Made by a program: the position numbers and the translations under genes. From Haemonchus contortus (taxonomy: Eukaryota > Nematoda > Chromadorea > Rhabditida > Trichostrongylidae), in contig LS997563.1 of NCBI GenBank assembly GCA_000469685.2, forward strand, positions 12,533,940 through 12,597,939: 64,000 bases of DNA, given 5' to 3'. The notes beneath the pieces were generated by a model. That model had not been told where the DNA came from. It ran no database searches and was given only the letters and a program-made list of their open reading frames with translations. Of the stretch, positions 45,159 to 55,768 are shown piece by piece. The first letter of the stretch is position 1, and each line of letters begins with the position of its first letter.

Positions 45159-48100
45159 ATTGTTGAAGCTACCCACATGCCATCAGAACTAAGAAATAAG
45201 TAGGTGTGGGTATCAAAAAGTCCATAAGGGCTCCAATGCCTTGAGTTTTCCGGATTATATATCCTAGTGAGATTGTTCGAATCTTTCAGGGAGTGAATTC
45301 GAGAAGAAACTGACCGGAGTGGGAGGTTCCAGGCAATGGTCACGATCAGGAAGCATGTACTCAAAAGTAGGAAGTTGACGGCTAGACGGATCTCACGACT
45401 GATACTCTGAACCCTCTGCTCTTTGTGAGCTCTCTGGAAAGATGTCGAAATCCAAGAACTCAAGGAATTGCCCTGATTTCCTTCACCTTTCGAAGCCCCA
45501 TGATGGCTTCGTTAAATGATTATGGTACAGTTCACGATATAAGTAGTTTCTGAAATTCGAAATGAACCTTTGGCACCCAAGAGTAGCACATGGGCCACAG
45601 CCGGGTCAGCGGGACGTAATAAGGGCTGCAAAACCGCTCTGACCGACACAGACATTGAAGGTGGCTGTTATGCCGGATTTGGTATTACTGCACTGTTCGC
45701 AGGACAAGACGAATAATACACTTGGATGAGAGACCTTCAAATGTTCATCTCGTACACCCCCTTCCCTGCTACTCCTTTAAAATGTTACTTTTCCCAAATG
45801 CAATAGTTTTCGCGTTCTATTTACCACATTTGCACTATTCTGCATGCATCATAGCTTCCATTTTATCACTTTAAGTGAGCACCTCGGAATTATCGTGCCT
45901 CGAAATTATTGCGCTTTCAACAGCATAGTGCCATTTGCTGGAATGACACTCTCCCTCCCACCGAAAAATTCGGGTGTCCATAAATTTCGTTGGCCATCCT
46001 TTTTTTCAGAGCTTGTGAGGATAACTCACCAAGTTGAACTTACTGGTCCATGATATAATCTCCATGCATACCCACCACCTTTCGCTAACGGAGGGGTAGA
46101 GAGGCAACTACATCCTCCTAAGAGCCGGCCAGCCGCGACTCGGCCCAGTCCTCGATCACGTCTTCGAGGTCGCGCTCGTTCTTAGGCTGTTTTCCGTCCA
46201 AAGGATTTTGCAGGGACCGAAAGACCTGGTAATCGCATGGACTGATGTCCGGGCTATACGGTGGACGTGTGACCGTCTTGATCCCCAGCCTATCCAGGAC
46301 GGCCTGTAGTGGACGACGCCATGGCGAGAGAACCAGAATGATAGAAGGCGCTTTTTTCTATGCATATTTCTTTTGCACGGCATCGAAATCCACCCAGACT
46401 GGTTTGTTCGTAGGGTCAGAGTAGTAGACACACTTTTCATCTTGGTGAATGAGTCAGAATCTTCTTCAGCCCTCTGAGTCTAAGGTTGTCGGAGTTTGTC
46501 CTCGACCTTGCCTATGCCAGCGTGAGGTCGTGAGGGACAACTCGACTCTTCATCGACACCTTGCCAGATTGGATAAGGATATTGTGGATGGTGGAACGGT
46601 GTACCTGTGAACCTTGCTTAAGTCGCGCAAGGACGACGCCGGTTCATGGTCCAGGGCATCCTGAATGCCTTGTCGATCGACGGTAGCTGGGGGACTGGAC
46701 CTCGGCATATCTCAGATGCCGTAGTTTCCATTGGTGAGGTGAGTCCACCATTTTGACACCCAGTTTTCAGAAGGGGTGTTATCACCAAACTGCTGATTCA
46801 TCCTGGTCGTCGCCTGACGTCTGGAGATGCCCAGATTGTAGAAGTCCAGCAAACATCGGCGGTGGTGGTGGCTATCACTCATATTCACAGCTCGATCGTG
46901 GGAAGAGCAGGAAAGGAAATGAGCTGGCTAGCTCAGAAGTTAGCTCATCGCGAGCACTTTCAGTATTGCGTAATCACTGTGCGAAATCACAGCGCGTTGC
47001 GTAACGCGACGCTGTTCACTAATGGCCAACGAACTTTATGGACACTCAATAACATTACGAGGGAAGCCACGAGACGGAGGGGAACTTTTCAAAGCTAGAT
47101 GCTTGTGTACCATTTGCTGGAATGACACACGGAGCCGAAATAACATTGCGAGGGAAGCCACGAGATAGAGGGAAACTTTTCAAAGCTAGATGCTTGTGTA
47201 ATGCGAAAGGTATGATGCTTAGAGTGCACGGTAGGTTTTAGGGAGAGGGCGGGCTGAAATCTATGGAAGACGTGCAAAAATGCCATCAAGTACCGCTTCC
47301 ATCACTGTATTGGTAGTAGGAAGAGAAGAACTGATGTGCCTCTTCATCACACCGATTCGAAGTAGACGAATTTTCCAAATAATGGCTATGTCGGCGACAG
47401 CTATTACAACTGCGCAGATTATCTGTAATTTATCTAAATGAGGTGATGGACGAGTTATGAACCTTTCAGGTGAGAAGACCTCTGAACTGGTGCCTCTACA
47501 CAAGGTAATTTATTTATTGAAAAAAAACTAAACATGCCTGCAAAACGATGTTCCAAAGCATCCATACGTATGAGTACGGTTTATTGAAGTCGAAGAGCCA
47601 ATTGTGACTCTGAACATTATAGGAATAGCCACAGCATGGCGTAAACATAGGCACTTAAATAATGTTATCAAGGAAGTCAAACGGCATTTTACGAGGTGCT
47701 GCTACCGAAAGTCGTAAAAAATACCTGAGAGTAGGAAACCGATGAAGACAATAAAAAGATTGATCATATGCATATGTCGTGACGAAATTGTACGGAAATT
47801 CGCTGGAGAAAATACAGCTATAAAATGAAGGACTGAGAGCACCAGTAAGGCGAATAGTTGGATATACCACTGCAAAGCGATGAAGAGAGCCGAAAGGTAA
47901 GCTTGCTGTGGAGCTGAAACGTAAAACAGTATCACCTCACCGTTGCATGTATTGCTATCAGGCACCTTACTTATGCGTTGGCGTTTAAGAAGACTTCAAA
48001 TACTTTAAAATTCAGTTTATGCACGCCGTGAGATTTCGAATTTGCTCGCACAATTACGACCTGTGGAAGACAACCTGCCCCGTTCAGACAGTAGGAAGGT

Positions 48101-49025
48101 TTGAGAATTGCTCAAAAACAGCATCTGCTCCATCTCTGAAAGGTCGTCCCTTGCACAAGAGGATAACAAGACGGCAGAAGGTCATCTTGTTTCATAGATG
48201 AAAAGTGATGAAGTCTTCGGACTCGAATCAGTCCCACCGGAAGGATGCACCCTGCATTTGAATTCCATTCAGAATCATAGTGGTATATTGCCTGTTCGGC
48301 TGATAAAATGACTTGTAGAGTGCATTTATCCTCCCAGATTAGTTTGATACCGATTTTCCGACCCCGGAGTAGTGAAGAAATAGAGCAGGTGAGTATCGAT
48401 GTGGGATTCGAACACGTGATCGTGCTTGTAAGTTAGTGCATCACTTGCCATTGATCCACCTTCGTCCTCTTTCAAGAGATCAGAATCACCAATGTTGTGA
48501 AGTAGATTATTTTAGCATTTTAAAGACGGGCCAGACTGGCATTTTTGAATAAAATACTGCTTCCATTGCAGATCCAAAGACAATTAGTGAAACGAATCAT
48601 TCATTACAACAATTCTTGGCATCTTGTGGTTTTCGCAGTCATAACTAGGGGCTAACTATGATTTCAGATAAGCCCAATCAAAGTATCATATTTTGCATCC
48701 ACTTGTCATGAAAGTTTATTGAGCTCACGCAGTAGAAGCCCTTGAGAAGAAGAAATCAGGGAGAATGAATTCTTCTTTGTATAACAAGGAATCAGTTTTT
48801 CAGCTCACTTTTGAAAAGATCTTCATCCATGAAATAACTCGGCACATCGTGAACTATTGTGTTCAAATACATAGCAATGTCGAAGCTCATGCATAGAAAA
48901 ACTGTACACAGAATAAGCTTTTCAGCTATTTCCTTTGTTTTGATGGCCACGAATATGACAGCTATATCTACAACGATAATCACGGTGTTGACAGCTATGT
49001 TGGCCACGTATAGAGTGATATCCAT
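45159..49025 (-). CDS. Serpentine 7TM chemoreceptor-like gene, Srx-like, 3' end not found
   Basis: Five minus-strand exons join with matching phases: 49025-48809, 47913-47725, 47481-47351, 45433-45315 and 45188-45159. The ATG at 49025 follows a GTTCAG acceptor by about 10 nt. Exon 1 codes TM1 (YVANIAVNTVIIVVDIAVIFVA) and TM2 (LILCTVFLCMSFDIAMYL). Exon 2 codes TM3 (LSALFIALQWYIQLFALLVLS), the loop HFIAVFSPANFRTIS and TM4. Exon 3 codes TM5 (IICAVVIAVADIAIIWKIRLL). Exon 4 has REIRLAVNF and TM6. Exon 5 is a 30-nt piece (SDGMWVAS) that should lead into TM7. Nematode receptors of this kind sense external chemicals in sensory neurons. No exon with a convincing TM7 was found below 45150, so the gene is either truncated or its last exon is unrecognised. 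Class Srx is a guess from the WYIQ/FSPANFR pattern. Confidence 0.6.
45525..45690 (+). repeat. End of the GGCACAGTT TIR family
   Basis: GGTACAGTTCACGATATAAG begins here and the next ~150 bp aligns loosely with the left part of the element at 31485-31991. The opposite end was not located. It lies in an intron of the receptor gene. Confidence 0.45.
46120..46850 (-). pseudogene. Mariner-family transposase relict with internal deletion
   Basis: On the minus strand: an N-terminal helix-turn-helix region (LDFYNLGISRRQATTRMNQ, about 46846-46790), then a second region (QGIQDALDHEPASSLRDLSK, about 46670-46610), then DEKCVYYSDPTNKPVW with the first catalytic Asp (about 46440-46395). After HGVVHY a large part is missing, and coding resumes with VLDRLGIKT and the PPYSPDISPCDY-like block (about 46250-46225, partly mutated) with the last catalytic Asp. 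It lies on the same strand as the receptor gene, within its intron of 45434-47350. Confidence 0.75.
47048..47200 (+). repeat. 91-bp tandem duplication
   Basis: AATAACATTACGAGGGAAGCC starts at 47048 and AATAACATTGCGAGGGAAGCC at 47139. Both continue to TTTTCAAAGCTAGATGCTTG with few differences. A phrase of the first unit, CCATTTGCTGGAATGACAC, also occurs at about 45931, beyond the mariner relict. Confidence 0.85.
48236..48485 (-). repeat. tRNA-derived SINE, copy in receptor intron
   Basis: Read on the minus strand: GGATCAATGGCAAGTGATGC (A-box region), then CACGTGTTCGAATCCCACA (B box), then a body ending near GAATGCAGGGTGCATCC-like sequence. The same order is found at 52235-52560 on the minus strand. 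The pairing of an internal A/B-box promoter with a shared non-tRNA body of about 200 bp is the SINE pattern. Confidence 0.6.
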
Positions 49026-49079
49026 CTCCGCAGTCTGAACTGATAGCAAATAATTGTCTAAACAAAGACAATAAACAAT

Positions 49080-49385
49080 TCATATGTAGACTGCGAGGGC
49101 ATGAAAAGCGTGCCCACATGCGTATATGGCATGTTTTTGTATCCTGACAGGAAGCTGCAAAGAACAAAACAAATCGAAAATCTCTTCTAAACTACGAAAA
49201 CGGTCTTTAAGCTTTTCAATGGCTGTGTTGTTTAGGCGATAGACAACCTGATCAAAAATCGCCGTTCCACCAATAGTCTGATCAGCAGTTGTCTCAAACA
49301 CAGTCTCCGCAATAAACTGGTTCATGAAAATTTGTATCAGGTTGTAAGAGTGGAGCGAGATTAGTACTTTATGTTGATTGGACAA
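49080..49385 (-). other. Unrecognised minus-strand open frame
   Basis: A 101-codon frame without a leader or membrane segments. An internal CTTTGCAG acceptor lies near 49155, before LPVRIQKHAIYACGHAFH. It may hold an exon of an upstream gene. I cannot name it. Confidence 0.25.
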
Positions 49386-49394
49386 GCTCAGAAT

Positions 49395-49460
49395 ATGTCA
49401 AATAATACTATAGTCGAGGCTCAGTTCAGCACTGAAGGGGATTTGGAATATCCCTATGAG
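49395..49460 (+). other. Possible first exon of a plus-strand gene
   Basis: An AGCTCAG acceptor, an ATG 4 nt later, 22 codons (MSNNTIVEAQF...PYE), then a perfect GAG|GTGAGT donor. The short acidic, Asn-rich start could be an extracellular N terminus. No following exon could be identified in 49.5-50.6 kb. Confidence 0.25.
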
Positions 49461-49991
49461 GTGAGTCTTCGACCCCTATAGCATAGAAGACAAAACAGGA
49501 GGGAAAAATGACTAAGATGGGGCGTTATAAGGGCTTAGCGATTCTGCCGTTTGTATGCCGCAGCCACCAGCAGCCAGGATCTGAGAAGGCTGCCCGTTCA
49601 CCACAGTCGCATTGGTGCTGCTTAGTTGACAGGGCGATCACCTGTTCGTCGTAAACTTACTATATTTGAGAATGCTGCTCATTAAGAAAAGTAACTGAAT
49701 AACTCTGATTAACTGTTCTGAAAGAGGCAGGTTGTTCAACTGTTTAATGAAGGACATGCAGGTTGACCGATATTGAAACATCGCACCTGGGCCTGAGCCT
49801 TACGCCCTGGGTTCGATCAAATAGACAACCACTTAGGTCCGCGCGAGAAGGCTACGGTCGAGAGACGGGCAGTATGAGCGGTTTTGTGTAATCGATTCGC
49901 CGCACGCGGCTGTCGCTAATTTCGTTTCGCCGTTATTACGGCTCTAGCATTCTTCATACAGCTCGACCGCTATGCGATTATTACTTTTGGC

Positions 49992-50282
49992 ATGGTTCTA
50001 CTGCTAGTTCTTTTGTTCCTGTATTTCTTGTTTGCTGCTGCATTCCGCTACATTCCTTCGCGCGCGGCGTCCCTTTCGCCGCGACGCGACGAGTTCGTTC
50101 CTACTGCACCACACCCGGCTACGGTCGTTGCGTACCCCAGGTTGATCGTGCACCTTGTTCTATTGATGCATATTGCATTGATTATGTATGCTCTAGATAG
50201 TGTTTTGGAGCATTTTTGTGGTTTCTTTATCGTTTGTTTTGCTTGCTCCGTTGTGTTGGAGTTGTGTGTTGAACACAGCTGA
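49992..50282 (+). other. Unrecognised frame with two hydrophobic segments
   Basis: A 96-codon frame starts with a strongly hydrophobic stretch (MVLLLVLLFLYFLFAAAF), has a polar middle with RRDEFVPTAPHP, and a second hydrophobic region (LIVHLVLLMHIALIMYAL through CFACSVVLELC). It could be a small membrane protein. No acceptor lies just before the ATG and no family is recognised. Confidence 0.28.
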
Positions 50283-50329
50283 TAGCTGTGGCGCATCATG
50301 AGTGCAGTTGATAGAGAACTAAACAAGTA

Positions 50330-50365
50330 AACCAGATACCTCAAAATCAGCGTAAACTGTGCCTT
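50330..50365 (-). repeat. Right-end fragment of the GGCACAGTT TIR family
   Basis: ATCAGCGTAAACTGTGCCTTCAA matches the right end at 31976-31995 with a few changes. The TTAA is altered to TTCAA. Confidence 0.4.
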
Positions 50366-50599
50366 CAATGAATGTTTACACTTTAGCTGTTAAGAGTTAT
50401 GAGCAAATTCCGCAAATATGCCTTGTTGCAAGTTGTGATCTATTTGGCGCTGAAGGGAAGACTGCAATCAATGAGGAACCCGACAAGTGCAACCTTACTA
50501 TCTCTTGATGCAATGGAAGTGCTGTCATTTTTTGTTTCATTTTTTATTCGCGACATCACGATCTGTGCTAATAGGTTTTTTTTAAACTATCTTTGAACG

Positions 50600-51750
50600 G
50601 TTGGTTGTAATCAGGAAGCAGTGTCCCACAAAAAACGAGGACAAATGATGGAGGGGGGATCTCAGAGGCATCAGAGGTGAGGAACAGATGGCTAATAGCA
50701 ATGGATGAGAGATTAGCAAATAAGGCAGGCATCGCCTGAAAAGCATGTACATAGACTTGGCTCCGCCTAGCCTACTGCAGCCTCGGGCCTATCACGATTA
50801 CGGTCCTTTGTGGAAGGACACGTCGATGTGTTCCCCTTCTTTCTCGATCTTATTCCCTTCACTCTTCCTCTTGCAATATTTCGAGCTAACTTTTTTCTAG
50901 TACATCCAATAAATACAGAACTGAAGCTCGATAGTATAACTCTGCTAGGCGTTGTGTTCAACGATTCGTGATGGAAATTATTACCATTTATATACCATTT
51001 GCACGTTTATATACCCACCACGAAACTGGGAAGGAAAAGCGCCTGATTAGGAATTGCATTTGGTGCATATGAGAGGCTGATTGCACAACTGAACTTTTCG
51101 CGCATCGTTGCTGACTCCGTATCAGGGCTAGTTGAAGGAACGATATCAAACTCTATACGTCTGACTACCTTTATTACTGTGGTTCCGAATGAACCAGCAT
51201 GAAAGATTTCATGCAGTAGGATTCTAAGCTTTCATTTCTGCAGTAGGGTCTTAGTCCAACAAAATTTCGAAAGCTACAAGTGACATTTCATTGAGTGGTT
51301 GTTTATGCTGGTCTGTTCTATGGCCAGCTCGTCCTCTTACCTTCTTGATTTTCTCAGATCTGGACGAAATAGAGAATAGAGATACAAGAAAATCTGTGTG
51401 TGTCTGTGGTCAATAAAGTCGAGGTGAAAGCTCAGATGTACAAATTCTTGAAACATTCCAAAAAGACTTCTCCCTTGGCTAGTTGAGTATATGCTGTAAG
51501 GCTCTATGTCCAGTGGATTAGATAGGCCGTGGTGAGACTGCGATCATGCAAGAACTATAGCAAGTCACACAGTGAAAGAAATAGTATGTGAAGATATTGG
51601 TCTCACTGGCTCCTCACAGCATACCAAGTTTTACGCAGCTAATTTTTTTACTTTTCTTTACTTTACTTTTTTCACTCATCAATGTACAGAGGCGGATATA
51701 CTCGCAATCAATCCATTCTCTTGTAAACGGGTGAATTCTTGAACCGGCTC
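50600..51750. other. No gene recognised
   Basis: Short frames only, no splice-supported coding and no repeat I could pair. Confidence 0.45.
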
Positions 51751-51754
51751 AACT

Positions 51755-51930
51755 GTAGTAAAGGGCGCGGTCGTCTTTGACGACTCGACTAGACGACGCT
51801 TCCAGAGACCTAAAGTCCTCGTCGTATCTTTGCATCCTCTAAAGTATAGATTGCTCACTTCGAGAGTTTTGAATCAGACGTCAACTTGACTGGACAGCCG
51901 TACCAAGCTCCTCGCCTGTAAAATGAACAA
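51755..51930 (+). repeat. Dispersed repeat, copy 2
   Basis: Partner of 43670-43830, same orientation; shared phrases are listed there. Confidence 0.65.
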
Positions 51931-52234
51931 TCTAGAAATCAAAGACATAAAAAACTCGTAGAGGGAAAATCATTTCGTTTTGACAGAACAGACTTTTCAA
52001 GCAACCCGATGCAAAAAGTTCAGACAGAAAATCTGTTTATTACGCCTAATGTTCACAAAACTGCGACTAATTGCAATACCCTGAAACATTCTCCACGTAA
52101 TGAAGTAAGGGACGCATGATCGCTTCACTACAAGCAATTAGTGCCGCGAAATAATGATAATAGAGCAGAAAGTAGGTGCAAAAGCCGTGCTAATAAGTAT
52201 TGGGTGAAAATTAAAGTCTTCAAGCGTTGATCAA

Positions 52235-52560
52235 TTCCGTCCGAGAGATGCACCCCGCATTCGACATGATTTTTGATTCCCTGTGGCGCATTGATTGCGT
52301 GTGTTGCCTATACAATGAATTGTGGTGGCCGACCGATGTAAAGTCATTGTCAGCCTCAATCCTCCCATGCGTGTTTGGTGCTGATGGACCGACCCAGGGG
52401 GATCGAAGGCTTTGTTGGTCCAGCCGGATATCGATCAGGTATTCGAACCTTTGACCACTCGTGTGTGGTGTGTCATCCGAGGGTTCGACCACGTGACCTT
52501 GCCTGCGTAATAGTGCACCGCTTGCCACAACGCCTTATAGGCCCGTATGCATAACGCTAG
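52235..52560 (-). repeat. tRNA-derived SINE, longest copy
   Basis: On the minus strand: GTGGCAAGCGGTGCACTATT (A-box region), then GTGGTCGAACCCTCGGA (B-box-like) and a second GGTTCGAATACCTGATCG, then about 200 bp ending near TCGAATGCGGGGTGCATC. The body matches the copy at 48236-48485. The 102-codon frame on this strand is a by-product of the SINE, not a gene. Confidence 0.65.
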
Positions 52561-52610
52561 GGTAGGGAAGGGGAGAGTCTCCCCAAGGAAGTGTTTGTTT
52601 TCGCCGTGGG
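52531..52610 (+). repeat. Inverted-repeat partner of 54390-54480
   Basis: GGCCCGTATGCATAACGC followed by AGGGTAGGGAAGGGGAGAGT and CCCAAGGAA here is the inverse of TTCCTTGGGAACACTCTCC...GGGCGTTATGCATACGGGCC at about 54425-54478. The two copies face each other across about 1.8 kb. Confidence 0.8.
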
Positions 52611-52869
52611 TCAGAAATGTGACGTCAGAGCAGAGTATTTTACGCCTCGAAAACCGTCTGGCCAATATTAGGTTGTTATCCGAAGTTCGTGTTTTTCAAT
52701 CAGATGACGAGGAATTTGTAGAGAAAGTGTGGATACTCGCCCCGGGTAAGCACTGTAATATATTGGAGGGAAAATGTAACCCGAGAACGCTAAAGGAAGT
52801 AGCAAGTGGGTAGGATGTTCCTCGGAATGCTCTTGGAGGGTTGTGGAGATCTTTGACCGAGCATCCAGT

Positions 52870-54130
52870 TTACTGCGTACCGAATTTCAAAGCAAGTCTA
52901 ATTAGATGCGAAAATTTATTATCCCAAACCATCATCAAGTGTTTAAGAAGAAAACAAATGGAGAGGACAGTGGAAATTGAAGTGTTTAGAGGAAACAGCC
53001 TCTAGCAAATAAAATCTGCACAGCAGATTTCGGATAAAAAGTTCATATTGTGGTTACTAGCTGATAAAGTCATCGAATACCACTTGGCGGGAGAGTTGAA
53101 CTAGTTCGCTCTTACAGAGACTTATGTTAGGACAAATTCAGCACCATGAGGAGTGTTCGTCAGAACTGTCGATCACCACTCCATAACAGTACTTAATCTG
53201 CTTTGACACTTCGGCGCCATCCTCGGCTCGGGCACCTTACATCCTGAGTATCCTGCGCATAGAGAAGCTTTCTCAATGAATATACCTTGAGCACTGCAAA
53301 CCTTGTCTGCGATGCTTCACATCTCCTTATTTTTACTCCTCGTCACTCGTATTAATTTACTTTTGGTATATATCCTTCTCCCCAGATCGGCCGCATCGAA
53401 ACATCTCTCTCCTTCGCAGTGTCTATTTCAACCAATGGTATCCACATTCTTCTTGTCCAACCACATGCCGTTTCTTCCATGCACAAAGCTTCTCTTTTTT
53501 GCTATCAACATACATCTTCACCTTCCACCTTTCGCTCAAATATAAGGTATGGGGATAGCATAGTAAGCTTCGAGCCCGAGACTCTTCCATGCAAAGGTTC
53601 GTATATCCCTTCTTGAGGCAGGGTTCCCTAGAGAATGAGAAGCAAAACGACTGAAAGCAGCGCTATTAGAACTACTCTATACTAGTTGGGGTTTGACAAA
53701 ATTCAATTTACCATCAAAATTGAGAGCTGAGAACAAAAATGGAAAATGAAATGAACGAAGACTACAGCAAAACATAGCGCCATGTCATAGCGCCATCTAC
53801 CACGTCTGCAATCGCCAGATGTACAAACAATAAGTTGTAATAGGACCTGAAATAATGTATAAGCCAGTCGAAAAACTACCTATTAGTTACTGACAGAAAT
53901 AATTCTGGTTTCCTTCTCAAATCACACCAGCATCGTGAAGCAAAACGCTCACGATAAGTGGTGTAAATCTAGAAAGAAAAACGCGCTTATTTGAGTACTA
54001 AACTACTCGACAGCAACGACTGCAGCAATTCAAAAAAATTAGTAGTTGGTTGAGAAGTAGAATAAAATCAGAGGAATACTTGACGAATTCGGCAGTAGAA
54101 ATCAGTAGAACAAGCGCTCAGTCGAATAAT
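52870..54130. other. No gene recognised
   Basis: Frames at 53303-53616 are hydrophobic but lack a start context or splice sites. Nothing else supportable. Confidence 0.4.
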
Positions 54131-54389
54131 GTCGTGAATAGAGAGGTAACGGTCTTCAAGACCATCGGCGCCCCAGCACAAATCCAGGGGCAGGTTCATC
54201 CCTCTCCCAAGGTAGGGAGGCCTCCCCTTCCAGGGTGGGGAGTCAATGGGGTCACGCTTCTCTGAGCTATAACCAAGGTAAGGTCGCAGAGGCAAACATC
54301 ATATAATTACCGAGGGCTGTCGATTCTTTACCTGTTTATAGGGAAAAACTTCGCTACATTGCAACTATCTTGACACAGAACAAAGGGAA

Positions 54390-54480
54390 AAGCACCATTC
54401 GAACGTCCGCGCCATTCACAAACATTTCCTTGGGAACACTCTCCCCTTCCCTACCCTGGGCGTTATGCATACGGGCCGTA
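54390..54480 (-). repeat. Inverted-repeat partner of 52531-52610
   Basis: Inverse copy of the segment described at 52531-52610. Adjacent to it, 54180-54245 has GGTAGGGAGGCC and CCAGGGTGGGGAG phrases of similar composition. Confidence 0.75.
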
Positions 54481-54639
54481 ATTATGACTATTTTGAAGAT
54501 TACAATCATTTGTATGCATGCGTCGCCTTTCGTGGATGAAGCTCCATTAAGCTCGCATGTACTCTGCTAATCTCGTCCTATGCCTAACTGATCCTGACTT
54601 AACACGAACTCTGCAGATGCTTCTTCAGGGAGGTAGTGT

Positions 54640-54715
54640 TGAATTTTGTGACAAACAACCAACTAATAAGCAAACAAAATACAGACAGACAGACCGATAG
54701 ACGCCATACAGGGTG
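54640..54715 (+). repeat. 3' tail of a minisatellite-type element, cut by an insertion
   Basis: GAATTTTGTGACAAACAACC...CAGACAGACAGACCGATAGACGCCATA resembles the tail at 40990-41050 (CGAATTTCCGTACAAACAAAC...CAGACAGACAGAGCGCTTTATA). It stops at TA, where the next element (CAGGGTGCGCCA...) begins. Confidence 0.5.
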
Positions 54716-55100
54716 CGCCATAAATATGGTAACAAAATAATTACTGCACAGAAACCGCGATTAATGTTGATACTAGGTGAATTTAGGTGTAATATTCACT
54801 GTGCATCACAATAACGAAATGAACTCACGGTCATCCGATGTAATCGTTTCCTGTACTGATTATAGCTTAAAAATGCTTCGATTGCTTACCGATGCTGGCA
54901 CGCAGAGTTTCTTGAGAAGCTCAAGTCCGGGCTTTCAACGATTTCTTGGACCCAGCAACAGTGGTGCGTTTCGAGGCTCAGACTTCCCTTTCCCGTATAC
55001 TCTGTACCCACGGACCTACTGGATTTTGCTAAGGAAAAGTTTTAGGCCGATGTGAAATTGCAAAGATTTCCTCAGTACTAGTCTTGATCTATTCCATTCG
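54716..55100 (-). pseudogene. Tc1/mariner-superfamily relict, copy 2
   Basis: It begins with CAGGGTGCGCCATAAATATGG directly after TA, a form typical of Tc1/mariner-type ends. The following 350 bp aligns with 42200-42690 and would hold the C-terminal part of a transposase on the minus strand, decayed. The other end is not identified. Confidence 0.45.
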
Positions 55101-55599
55101 TGAGTAAGTACGCGAGTGCTTCCAAATCTTATCCCTAGAATAATCTTCGATTCTAAACAGCGACTTCTCAGAAATGCTTTTCATGAGGATGTTATGACCA
55201 ACTTTTACACTTTTAGATTTATAATTTTCTATTTTTTTTGTATTATTTTTTCAGATTATACATAGACTTTTAGATTTCTTATAACAAGCTATATCGCTCT
55301 CATGTCACAGATTCCATCCCAAACCATCATGGAATAGGAAAACGGCTACGAGGAGTCCTCTGCAACTTTTATTTAAGTAGAACATTCATTGAATTCCGCA
55401 GTCATTTTTTAGTTTCTGCGGAGTATCTGGCGTAATGATGCCCAACAAAATGCATTCACAAAAGGACTCGCAATCGAGCTAAGGCGACCGTCTTAGTGCT
55501 GGTCGTTGAACTGCCCACGCATCGGCATACAGTAGTCATGCGGGAAGTATCGAAAGGCAAATGGACCAACTATTGTAAATGCGCGTCAGTTCGAAAAGG

Positions 55600-55673
55600 C
55601 TGTTGGATGATTAGGAGGCTTCGCATTTTCTCGAGAATCGAGGAATTGGGAGCACCAACAGATATGTGAGCTG

Positions 55674-55676
<3 letters not shown>
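55600..55676 (+). repeat. Left flank of the minisatellite element, related to 43190-43291
   Basis: GAGAATCGAGGAATTGGGAG and AACAGATATGTGAGCTGAGG parallel GAAAACTGTGGATTTGAGAG and TAGATATGTGGGCTTAGG in the uninterrupted copy at 43 kb. Confidence 0.65.

Positions 55677-55766
<90 letters not shown>
55677..55766 (+). repeat. (TA)45 microsatellite
   Basis: Ninety bases of uninterrupted TA at the left boundary of the element. The target in the empty-site relative has only GTATAT, so the tract probably expanded at the insertion junction. Confidence 0.98.

Positions 55767-55768
<2 letters not shown>

Noticed and set aside
46156..46440. 94-codon minus-strand frame as a gene
   Set aside because: It is an out-of-frame reading next to the mariner relict; the recognisable transposase motifs lie in the neighbouring frame.
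48400..48485. Possible tRNA gene on the minus strand
   Set aside because: The B box GTTCGAATCCC is good, but acceptor and D stems do not pair by eye and the sequence belongs to a SINE shared with 52 kb.
52220..52528. 102-codon minus-strand frame and a possible tRNA gene
   Set aside because: The segment is a tRNA-derived SINE. A and B boxes are present, but the cloverleaf stems cannot be paired and the body extends about 200 bp further.
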